A DNA stretch of 64,000 bases from Intoshia linei (lineage: Eukaryota; Orthonectida; Rhopaluridae): positions 22,040 to 86,039 of the forward strand of contig LWCA01000017.1 in NCBI GenBank assembly GCA_001642005.1. Direction: 5' to 3'. Positions 34,519 to 47,100 of the stretch are shown piece after piece. Positions within the stretch are counted from its first letter, which is position 1, and each line of letters starts with the position of its first letter. Under the pieces are notes generated by a model, which saw nothing but the letters and a program-made list of their open reading frames with translations, was not told the DNA's origin and did no database searches. A program made the translations under genes and the position numbers.

Positions 34519-37500
34519 ATGCTCAATTACGCTATTTTTTTCATTTTACTTCAATCTATATATTGTGAAAAGCATTATGTTGTTCATACCAAATCGGAGA
34601 ATGTGAATATTTCTCAAATTGAAGAAATATTGGGAATGAAACATGTTCATGCCGTAATTTTTATATTGATTTTATTTTTTATTTTAATCGTCCAAAATAC
34701 TGAGTAATTGATTGATTAATTTAAATATTCAAATATCACGTTTAACTTCGCCTCAGAATCCGTCGGAATCCCTTTGTATCTAAAAAATTAAAATGTAATT
34801 TGTAGATAACTTTTTGAATTTTGAGATTTCTTCTTTTTTTTGTTGAAAACACTAATGTACCAATGTACAATACTAATAAAAATGTAATTAAATTTCAAAA
34901 CCAACAACCTAAGTATTTATTATAGTCAAATGTAACAATAGTACACTTATAATTATTTTTTGTGTAATGCATTGTACATTGTAACATTAATGATTAAATT
35001 AATAACATTGAGATATATTATATACAAAATATTTTTTAAATAATTTTTTAATTTTAATTTTATTTAGATGCACAATCAACATATGCACCTTTTTGTTAGA
35101 TTAAATGATGCTGATCCAGATATTTCAAAAAGATCAAAAATTGATAACGATTTGGTAAATATAATATGTTAATATACAATATTTAACGTTTCACCCTTTT
35201 TTATGAATTTAAAGTAAAATGTATTTTAAAAATGTATAATGTAAATCTCCGTCTCATCGTTGTCCGATCGGTGTAAGGATACTTTACATAAGAACTGTAA
35301 TGATTACATTGGTTGTATTCGGTTGAATTGACGTGAGCATATTTTTTTATTTTTCATTTGGTACAAACTAATACTGATAAGCTGGATAATTTTATGAATT
35401 AGATTGATAAAATAGAAGAACAAGAAGTTTTGAAAAGATTTGGTAGACACACCATGAATACAATCAATTTCGATATGAATCCTAACAAAAATAAAGAAAT
35501 GACTACATTTGATAATATAAATGAAAAAGATTCTAAAATACGAAATAAATTATATTATAATCCATTCGAAGAAGAAATTAAGCGTGTTAAATTTGATACT
35601 AGAATGGAAGAGTGTACAAAATTCGATTTGGGTGATATTTTCAATGACCCACTCTATAAATATCAGTGGCAAATGGTAATATATAATGGAATACTATTTT
35701 ATTTGTCAGTATGTAATTATCGAAACTCTCTGTATTTTAATAAAAAATTGTCGGTATAAATCAGTAGTTTTCCACCTTTTTGTGTGCGCGACCCCCTCAT
35801 AAACATAAAAAATAATCGCGACCCAAAAATTTTCTATATACTCCAAACATCTTATCAATTCACATAAATGAAAATATTAAAAAAGCATATTCAGTTTTAT
35901 TTATATTTTATACTGTGTTTAAATTCTCACGACCCCCTGATAAATTTCGCGACCCCCGGTTGAAAACACGGGTATAAATCATATATAATATCATATACAA
36001 ATAGTCAACTGGCACCTAAAATACTGAAAATTTATTATATCAACCGACAATTTAATATTTTTACTGACGAACTATTTAAAATACTGACACTTTACGGATT
36101 AAAATACTGACGCTATAAATACAAGCCTATATAATGTATTGTACTACATATTATAATATATTAAAGTTAAAATTATTAGCATAAAGCCAATAATTATTAA
36201 AGTATTGATGACTTATCGGAAAAGTGACAAAGAAACGTTTACATCAGTGTTTTTTGGCCTTTTTGACTTCAGAGCGCACCTGTAAAATACATAATTATTT
36301 GGGCCACATTAAATTTTGATAAGAAAAAACACATTGATATTCGAAAATGTGCAAAAATTAAGAATGATAAAAATATAAAATTATAATAAAAAAATAGTTT
36401 TATTTAGATGTTAGAGCAGGGGTGCACAACGTGCGGCCGTGGGCAATACATCTGATCATAATGCAATATATCATTTTACTTCAAATTGAAAAGTTAAAAT
36501 TAGATTTTATTCACTATTTAAAATATTTTAATCAAAAAGTTACATTCTTGACTTTGTCCCAGTTTTTCAAATTTTTTTTAAATCAGGTATTTTCTTATAA
36601 AATCAATCAGAAGAATTATTGATCTAAAAACTTTGTAAAATAAAATTTTTCATAAAAATATTGGTAAAAGCAATTTTTTTCTTTAAGGGTTAGTAAAATT
36701 TGGTTGTTTTTATTGGAATCAGATTAAGTAGTTTTATTCTAAAACTTAGGTAGAAATAAATTTTAGTTTTAATTTACATTAGTTGTTATGTTTTAAACAA
36801 AATGTTATGAAAATAAGAATTAGAGATTGAAAAATTGCGTAGTAATGAAAAAAATATCGAACGAATGAATTATATAAATTTTCACCCATATTTCTTTATT
36901 GGAAATGTGTAGACGTTCAATGGACATTCTTTTTAAAATTGTAGGATCAATATTTACATTTTCAATTGTTATTTTAATCGAAATATTTCAAAAATATTGG
37001 TTGATAATATATTAAAAATTATTTTTTCACTGGGAATACGTACATTTTTGGAGTTGAAATTTTGTATTTATATCAAATGGAAATAGTTCTATCAGAATAA
37101 TCTTTTTTTTAATTTTCTGACCGTTAATTATTTCACATTTTTTGTTTTAATAAAGTATTTCGGAAAAAAAATATATAAATACTAAAATGCTTTTTTGACC
37201 GTAAAGGCGTCACTTAGAGATTGAAATTCAACGTGTGTGTTAACAGGATACAACTAACCACCTGTAAATTTGTTTAAATTCTAGGGCTGTTTTCATTAAA
37301 AAGAAATTAAAAAATAAAGGGTAATTTGTGGTTTTGGCCCTGAAGATATAATTTTTTTAAATTTAAATTTATGATAATATTTATGATTGTAAAATCCGTA
37401 TCAGAGTATATATTGTTTTCAATTCTCGAACTTGTTATTTCCAAAAAAAGGGAAACTTGGGCTTTTTGAGCCGTAACATGTGAGTTTGGGAGGTTGAAAT

Positions 37501-40500
37501 TTATTTTGCTAACACACCCGGAAAAAACTGTAATTGAAATGAGACTTTATAAAATTCTAAGACTGGTAGTTATTGAAATAAACGGTAACACACGTAAACG
37601 GTAAATTGAACTAAATAATTGGAACTCGAATAATTTTTAAAAAATGGGTTTTAATCATGATTGTCCTAATTTTATAGTTTAAAATTTATATTTGCCGGAA
37701 AAATTGACCAATACTGAAATTTTGATTTTGTTTTTGAAATTTCTGGGATTATCTATTTTTGGAATAAATGGTTACAGTATAATAATTATTGATATTATTG
37801 TCATTATTATTTACTATAATTGTAATTATAATTTATAACCGTTACGCACACAGACAAAGACACATTTTTAGCAAGTTTTACTAAAAGATGTGTCTGTAAA
37901 ATTATAAATTTAAATTTATTTAATTCACAAGCAATTGGTGATGTATACAAAATATTAAATAATATAAGTAATAATAATATTAATAATTTAGCATCAAGAT
38001 TATAACAACATTGTAAATGTTTGGAAACAAGATATTTCTGGAAGAGGTGTTAATGTGACGATTTTAGACGACGGAATTTTTCATGATAATCCAGATTTGA
38101 AAACTAATTATGTAAAAATAATAATTTTATTTACTTATTTTAATAGCATCAAGACATAAGTTACGATTTGAATGATGTGAATGACAAATATCATGATCCC
38201 ACTCCAAGAGACGATGGAAATAATGAGTAATATCTGATAATTGTTTATTGATGAACCCTTGTAATTTTGATGATATTGCCTAGATTTTTATTTTTGTAAG
38301 AAAATTTGTATTTTTCGATATTCTTTTTTTAATAATTATTATATAATCCATTATAATGAACGTGTCTATTGTTGTTTATTTACTTGGCACTGGGTACCGA
38401 ATTATTTGTATAAATATTTAAAATGTTTTATTTTCATTTTAATTAATAATGTAATATAATTAGACACGGAACTAAGTGTGCAGGAGTTGTTGCGGGTGAA
38501 GCCAACAATGGTCATTGTGGCGTAGGAGTAGCATTCAATTCCAATATTGGAGGTTTTTTTAAATGATAAAATATTTTGTATAGATTGAGTTTTAATATAC
38601 ATTGTATTATTAATTTATCATAATTTATACATTTGTACTAATCTGTATCATTATTCAAACTCACAAAGCAGCGAACAGGAAAATACCAAAATTTTCATTG
38701 AAAAAAATATAGTAAGTAACTGCTTTCGATAAGTAACAAAATATTTTGGTAGCTGTAACAGAATAATCTTTATTTTTAATTCTAGGACCCTTAACTACAA
38801 ATTTATTTTACATTTTTTGTTTATACAATAGTTTCAAATAAAAAAATGAATGTTAAAGTTGTTAACCGTAAAAGCGTTACTTCATCAAATTAAATTTTTT
38901 TGTGTGTTAACTGGATATAACTGTATCAGCTGCAATTTTTTTTAAAATTCTGGGACTATTTTTATTATTTAAGAATAGGGTAATCTGGGGTTTAAATCGT
39001 TAAAATTACTTTTTTGAGTTTGCCATTTATTATAATTCTTGTTTTTAAAAAATATCCCAGAATTTATGTTTTATAAAATTTTAGAACATGTTCCATTTTA
39101 AAAAAACGTGTAATTTGGGGTTTTTACCATGAAATTAAATTTAAAAAAGGGCAAATTCTGGTTTTGACCTTGATTCTGAAAATGAAGTATAAATATAAAC
39201 ATTACCCGTGAAAAACTAAATTAGAAATTGGATTGGTTTTAATTCTACAATTGTTATTTCTTTAAATAAACAGTAACACACACAGACATTTAATTTTACA
39301 TAAGTAATGAATTAGAAAAATGTTTTTGAGAGGACTTGTCCACAGGTCAAGTTAATACATGTAGAATCTACATATAATCTACAATATAAATTAAAATACT
39401 TAAAATATTTAAAATTTAGGAGTGAGAGTTTTGGATGGAGTTATAACCGATCCAATCGAATCGCTTTGCTTTACGATAAACGTTGATAAAATTGATATTT
39501 ATAGTGCCTCATGGGGTAAATGTGATATTGACATTTGAAACCTATTAATTAGGCCCAAAGGACGATGGTATGACAATGGATAAGCCGCGCTATCATTCAA
39601 CTGAAGCTATGAAAAATGGAATTAAAAATGTTTAGAGATTTTTTCTTTTTTATATTTATATAGGGTAGAAATGGATTGGGATCTATATATGTTTGGGCTA
39701 CTGGTAATGGAGGAGAAATGGATAATTGTAATTGTGATGGTATGAGAGAAAATATTAAATGTACATAAATATAATAGGATACGTATCATCTATATACACG
39801 CTATCGTTTAGCAGCGTATCTAAAAATGGAGAAGCAATGTATTATGCTGAAAAATGTCCATCTACACTGGCTTCAGTCTTTATTGGTTGGAATTCTGGTG
39901 AAGAAAAGGATGAAAAATCTGGTTGTCATGTGGTATGATTATTGATTAATTTAATGATTCATTAATACTATTATATTGTAAAAAACGAAATATATTTACG
40001 CCAAAGTTTTCCAGATCAAGCTAGATAATATTATATGAAAGAATTAATTTTAATTAACTTAAAATTTCGTATGGGCCCGTTTCATGGACCGGCTGACTTT
40101 TCCATGAAATTGTGTACACTGTACATTTTATTTAAAGTAAACGTTAATTTATAGATTTCTACCAGTGTTCATTCAGAATGTACTACAGAATTCCAAGGCA
40201 CTTCCAGTGCCGCGCCAATGGCTGCAGGCTGTATTGCCTTACTATTGGAAGCAAAGTAAGCAATAAATATTATTTTTAAACATTAAAAACATTTTTAAAT
40301 AGTCCCAAATTGAGTTGGAGAGACGTAATTCATGTTGTCACATTATCTGCAAGAATAACGGACAGTGAAGATGATGGATGGGTCTTAAATGGAGGTGGGT
40401 ATCATTACAATGAAAAATATGGTTTTGGTGTCATGGATTGTGCTAGAATGGTATGGTATGGGAAAAGATTAAACCCGGTTGAGCCAATGTTAAATTCAAC

Positions 40501-41067
40501 TTATTCATTAATTCGTTCGACAAGGTACCATTTAAATTTAAATTTAAACTTAAATTTGCAATGTTAATTTTCAGATCTGTCCCAATATATAGAGGAGTAC
40601 TATATAAACATTCCATATACGTGGCATTTGAAAAAATTTCGTTCGTCGAAAACGTAGAACTGATTATAGACATGGAAATTGGTAACTTTACTCGAGGTTC
40701 AATTTCTCTATTTCTGAAATCGCCGTCAGGAACAATTTCTCGATTATTGGGGACAAGAATTGCTGACACGTCAAATAAAAAAATTAATTTTACATTTAGT
40801 AGTTTACAATTTTGGGGAGAAGACCCCAATGGAGTTTGGGATTTTACATTGGACACTCTTGAAAAACCATTGCAATTTTCCCCGGTTAAAATCCACACTT
40901 TATCTGTACGATTCTATGGATTAGAAAATTATCCAACAATCAAAACATGGCATGACTCTGAACGTGTTAGTCCCATTTATTTACAATATCTCAACGAAAA
41001 AAGCTATGATGATCCAATCAATACTTATACCTTTATTTCAAATGTTGAAAAAAGACAAAAATTGTAA
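34519..41067 (+). CDS. Kexin-type proprotein convertase (PC1/3- or furin-like), complete
   Basis: Thirteen exons: 34519-34653, 35068-35154, 35403-35675, 37992-38111, 38147-38226, 38464-38552, 39420-39515, 39553-39629, 39664-39739, 39778-39932, 40155-40255, 40303-40524, 40575-41067; 667 residues. Signal peptide ([16 protein letters not shown]), short prodomain with a KR cleavage site at 85-86, then the S8 catalytic domain: Asp in TILDDGI (191-192), His233 in EHGTKCAG, oxyanion Asn334 in ATGNGG, Ser413 in [13 protein letters not shown] domain follows to about residue 630; there is no transmembrane span. The Asn at 334 excludes PC2, which has Asp. Family role: cleavage of prohormones after dibasic sites in the secretory pathway. 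Odd: about 70 residues separate KR86 from the conserved FNDPLY, and the P-domain RRGD motif reads TRGS. Confidence 0.93.
35762..35971. mobile_element. hAT-type MITE, 210 bp
   Basis: Starts CAGTAGTTTTCCACC and ends GGTTGAAAACACGG, roughly inverted, with a perfect 8-bp duplication, GTATAAAT, at 35754-35761 and 35972-35979. It lies in the convertase intron 35676-37991. Confidence 0.75.
36240..37620. repeat. hAT-like ends and a minus-oriented modular repeat in convertase intron
   Basis: 36418-36450 starts CAGGGGTGCACAACGTGCGG, a hAT-type end without its partner. About 36820-37620 is a near-complete minus-oriented copy of the modular repeat, with units 'ttttgaccgtaaaggcgtca' and 'ggttttggccctgaagatat' ending in GTAACACACG. 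Confidence 0.6.
38740..39310 (-). repeat. Dispersed modular repeat in convertase intron 38553-39419
   Basis: Minus-oriented units 'tttttaccatgaaatt' and 'ggttttgaccttgattctg', ending with CAGTAACACACACAGACATT. It explains the length of this intron; its neighbours are 34-222 nt. Confidence 0.6.
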
Positions 41068-41132
41068 CATTAAATTTATAGACACGGGGTATTATTCAAA
41101 ATGTACAAATGTAATGTATTCTTGACTATATT

Positions 41133-44100
41133 TTAAAATACTGAATTCAAAGATTCATCCATTGATTCAGAATCAGAATCAGAATTGCCTTGATCACTCA
41201 AATTGTGTAATAAATCATTTTCATTGCTTTTCATTTCATTAAAAGTTTCGTACAATTTTTCATAGACATTTTCTTTTTCGGCCAATATACTTTGTATTGA
41301 TTTATTAGAAATTTCGTCTGGTAGGTTGCTTTTATCTTCAAATACATTATTTACTGTGGCACACGAGTTTTCTGTACTATCATAACCAGATTTGTAATCA
41401 TTATTTAGGAGGGGTGAAATACCTTAATTTTATTATTATTAAATTTGATGTATTAAAAATTTTAATCTTGAAATGTACAAATACCTTTAGACGTATCACA
41501 AGGCGTGTTTTGAACATATTCGTATAGTTGATGTGTTTCATCTTTTATCTACAATTTAAAATGTGATTATTATAAATAGTTATTTGACAATACATAATTT
41601 TGAGGAATAAATGGATAATTTTCTTCGCTTTTATGGTTAATGGAATTCATAGGCAAGTCTTTATTTTTATTCTTTTTGGCTTTTTTTAATCTATTTTAAT
41701 TTAAATAATGTTCGTATATCCTTAAATATAATATATTTTAATTTAAGGATTCTTATTATATATCCACTTTATTTCAATAACTACCAGTCTTAGAATTTTA
41801 TAAAGTCCATATTTCAATTACAGTTTTTTCTGGGGGATATAATAAAATAAATTTCAACCTCCCAATTTCACATCTTACGAGTCAAAAACCCGAGTTTTCC
41901 CTCTTTTTGAAAATCAAACAAGTTGAAGAATTTAATTATATATACGCTAATACTGATTTTAAAATCATAAATATTATAATAAATTTAAATTTAAAAAAAT
42001 TATATCTTCAGGGCCAAAACCCAAATGACTTTTTTTTTAATGAAAACAGGCCTAGAATTTAAATAAAATTTACAGGGTGTACATTTGTATCCTCTTAACA
42101 CACATAAAAAATTTCAATCCGAATAAGTGACGACTTCACGGTCAAAAAATCATTTTAGTATTCATATATATTTTCGAAATATTTTATTAAAACAAAAAAT
42201 GTGAAATAATTAACGGTCCGAAAATTAAAAAAAAAGATTATTCTGATAGAGCTTATTCCAGTTGATATAATTACAAAATTTCCACCATTTTGTTTCAAAT
42301 TATAATTACAACTACAAATTAGTAAAAGTAATACAACTTTATTATCATTTTTATATTTATTACAATCCTATGCAATATTGGTAAAATTCGCCTGAAATAT
42401 GTTTATAAAGTGAAGATTCCGTTAATTATTGATACATAATTGGTATTTTTAAGTATTTATTATGATTATGTGATATGATGGTTCCACCTGAAACAAATTT
42501 GGGAACCACTCCAGTAAAGGATTGATAATAGTGAATAGTATGATTTTTAAGTTAGATTTTCAACGTGAATGTATTTTTTTGGTATAATAAAAATGTGCCC
42601 TCGGCAAAGCTAGGTGCTGTTTGTATGTAGTACATTACAGTCAACCTAGTATATTTATATGATGTAAACATGTTTAAACTGTTTAAGCTGTCCTTGGATT
42701 AGACTTGAATTTTTATAAAAAATTAAACCTTATGCACCTAAATATTTTTCATAAATGAAAGGCAATGTAACTAATTTGTCGCCCTGTTGTACATAATAAA
42801 TTTTACTCGGCGTCTAAAATAAATTTTTTTTCATGATTATTTTGAAATTCTTCGGAATCGTTACAAGACTTGGTTATGATATTACTCTTATTTTCTTTAG
42901 AAGAATATCCAATTTTTTTAAGAGTAATGCTTTTCAGTCTTTTAATTTTACTTTGACGCATTCTGTCTGAATGTCTGAAACTTTCAGTAAAATGTAAATT
43001 TCGATTTATTTTCGGTTTAGCAACTTTTGGAAATGTTCCAAATAGTGGATGATTACGCTAAATTTTATTTTGTTTTATTATTTAAATTGTATTTTAAAAA
43101 AATATATTTTACTCGATGCGTGTGTGTTTCAATAACTTGTTTTTGATGTTCGACTTTATCTGTATTGGATTCACTATCATTTTGATCGATTTCAGCTGAA
43201 ATTGTCCTTCTTATTTCTGGACCCAAATCGTGTATTGTTCTGAAACCAGCTTGCAAATGTGTGTTAGGTTTATGACGTAATTTCGCTATTGCATCTGTTC
43301 CAGTTACGTAATCCGTTTTATTTGGTACTTTTCGTCGTTTTTTAAATCTGCGAAAATAGTCTTGAATCAAAAATGTAGCATAAAATTTTCCAACTGTTAT
43401 TTCATCATCATCTAATTTGATAAAATTTATACATTATAATTATTTATACATTATAATTATTTTTTATATAACTTTTATTACCTCCACTTGGAGGTATCAC
43501 TTCATCCAACACTTTCATGTTTATTTTTTTCCAAATTTTCATAAGTATCGCTCGAAGTTCTTCATTGCAGTCCTGAATGCAACCTATTGATAATAAAAAG
43601 GATATATTGAAATGTAAAATGTAATTAAAACCTTCAGATTTTATATTTAATGCGGTTCGAATTAAAGCAAATAATGTAGCATTAAACATGACAGTTCCAT
43701 CACTATTTAAGGGCATATTCATCGACACTAGCCGCTGTGAAAATTGATAATAATATAATATAGTACATGTATTTGTAATATATGAGTAATTATAAATATA
43801 CTTGTATTAATGATACATAATAATTATTATGTAACATTATTTACGTTTAATTAAAAATGTAACATTTTATGATTAATTGAGTATTAATAGATACTAATAT
43901 TAATATTAATAGATGAATGGACATTTGAATTAAATTATAATTTGATAATTTTTATAACTACTTTTAATTTTGATATTACCTTACAAGCTAATCTGTGAGG
44001 ACACAAAGAACCGAATCCCAATGGAGGCGAAATTTTTCTTAAAAGAGTGACAATATCCAAATGTTTAATTTTGGCTCTACAATTAGATGGAATGAATTTT

Positions 44101-47100
44101 ATTATAAATGAATTTACGTTGCATCAGGATCATATTCAGCCCACATTCTAATAAATTCTTCCAAATGATGAGGACCAAGAATAGACCAATCTCTAGTTAA
44201 ATACTCGAAATTATCCATTATTACTGCCACAAATAAATTTAAAATCTAAAAAATATCAATATATTAGAATCATTGAGCAGTTCCGACAAATGGTATAATT
44301 TTAACACTGTGATATGTATTATGTTTGTAAATATTATAGCAAGGAAAGGAAAACCGTCACTTGAGAGCGACTTATTAGATAAACCAATACAATTCATGTC
44401 ATATATGGTTTATTTATGCTGATATGAATTGGTTAATTGCTCATTTAATTAAAATTTTTCTTTTTCGCAATTACAGTTCACTGCAAGGTCTTTACGATAA
44501 TTTAAAAATTCATATCCCAGTTAAAAAATTACATTTATAGTTCTGTCCTTAGTCAGAGCCGTCTTAAGCCACTTCGTGGGTATAGGCTAAAAAAATTAGG
44601 TCCCCTGTTTAGAAGACAGGGCATACTGTGGGTTGGAGACTTAGAATCTTATTTCATTGAGTATTAATAAAAGCATTATATTTTAAATTCAATAATTACC
44701 AGAACTTTGATTCTTTAAACTATTTTCTTTCTAGCTATTTGAATTCCCCATTTAAATTCCCGTATTTTTTAATAAATTGGGGCCTCTTTTTAAGATATAA
44801 CTGTAAAGTACTTTTATTAATTTGGAGGCCTTTTTTAATGAGGGCCCCTGGGCTACAGCCCATATTGCCCATGCCTTAAAACGGCTCTGTCCTTAGTAAT
44901 ATATGATATTTATATTAGTGGAATAAATAACGGTAAAAACTAACCAAAAATGAACATAGAATATAAAAAGATATAAAATATATATATGAAACATCCGTTC
45001 CACAAGATTCGTATCCATAATCGTCAGAATGAATATCACATTTTACTGATTTGTCATATGTACAATCCATCATTATTTCATGCCAAGCCTCTCCAGTTGC
45101 AGATCTAATAAATATAATAAAAATTAATATTCCAGTTTTCGAATTTGTACAATTTACTCGGTTAGTATGAGTTATTTTAACGCCAAAATGTTTGCGTGAG
45201 TTTTTTTACAGATATGAGTATAATTTAATATAACTTTTTAAATTTGACCATATTTTTGGAAACATCTATTCACCCTAGTGAAAACTTAAAATTGATCAAC
45301 TTATTTATATTATATAATTATGACTGTTTTCATTTCAAAAAAAGAGTAATCTGGGGTTTTGATCGTGAAAATGATCTTTTTTGAGGTTATTATTTATGAT
45401 AATGCTTATGTTTTTAAAAAATATACCATAAACTATGTTATTAATATTTAATTAATACATTTTGGGTTTGCGATTTATAATAATGTTTATTATTTTAAAA
45501 CCTATCCCACATTTTATGTTTTATAAAATTTTAGACATTTTATCATTTTTACTAAAAAAGGTAATTGTGGTTTTGGCTGTGAAGGTATAAGATTTTGAAA
45601 TTTAAATTTATCATAATAATGATGATTTTAAAATCTATATCAGATTGTTTATTTTTTATAATTTCAAGACTCGTTTGAATTTAAAAAAAAAAGTATAATT
45701 GGAGTTTTGACCTTGAAGAAATCAATTTATGAAAATAAAATTTGCGGTAAAACATCGCCCTCGAAAAATTGTATTAGAAATGGACATTATTAAAACTCTA
45801 CGCCTCTAATTTTCTTAAATAAATGTGAACAAACAAATAAATAGACAGACATACCTTTTTAACTAACATGTAAATTACTTTATAAGTAAGGATTTATCGT
45901 TATAAATTAAAAAAAATTTTTCATTAATTGTCAATCCTAGTTCTATATCAAATGATCAAACTGGGTATCATAATAAATTATATTTATACCTAAACAATAC
46001 AATAACAGCTTGAAAAAATGTTTGAAAGTTGTTATTTCTATTTATGTTTGTTTCTTCGTCTAATTGTATTTTTCCAAAGACCTAAATTAAAAAACCATTA
46101 AAATAAATTAATCTTAAATTTATTATTATATGATCAATTTTTTTCAATTTTTGTGAAACTGATTTCACATATGTTAAACCCATACCTGTATACAATTATT
46201 TTGAAAAGTATAACTGTATTTAGAATAATTTAAATAAATGAAGAAAAATATATATAAAATTACAGCTCACTTAAAAAAGCTTTAGATACCCTTATGATTG
46301 GTTTCTAGGCATTAAATTAAAATAATACCTGCATTCCAACAACGGCATAGATAAAAAACAGCATACCGATCAATAATGCTACGTATGGAAGAGCCTAAAA
46401 TTCGAATAAAGTATTCATTATGATATTTTAGTGGTTTATATTTACGAAAAATACATAAAATAAGCAAATTTTTTTAGAATATTGAAGAATTTACATTTCT
46501 TATAACAGAAAAAAAACTGACTGAAAGGTTTTATGTAGTACAAATAAATATTAAATTTTTTAAAAATTTAAATTCATTTCTGAAAATATGTACCATTCAT
46601 CAATTTGAAGAAAAACCTGAAATGACTTGACAAAAGTCCAAATGAGTGTTCTAATTCCTTCTCCACGACTCAACAGTTTGATTAATCGCATTACGCGGAA
46701 TAGCCTGAAGAAATTGATGCTAATCATTGTTGAATTTTGTGGCTAAAAAATTATTTAATTATAACCAAAATATAGTAATTTCAAATGGTCAGATCCGCTC
46801 GTCATTCATTATCTTGTAAATTATAATTACAAATTGTAATGATAAATACTATCTTTTCTCGATTATAAGCAGACCCCTGAAATACAAATTTTCATTTAAA
46901 TTTTTAGCTAAATAAAATTTGAATATAATGAGTTTCTGCTTGTATTCGAAAGAAAGAACTTTAAACAAAAAATAGACAGAATATCAATTTATTTCTAAAT
47001 TATAACTTCCTTCATACAATAGAATGTTTGATTTATAAGTTTATACTAATTAGAAAAAAACTTTTATTGCATTTTTTATATTTTTCAAGATCTGTTTAAA

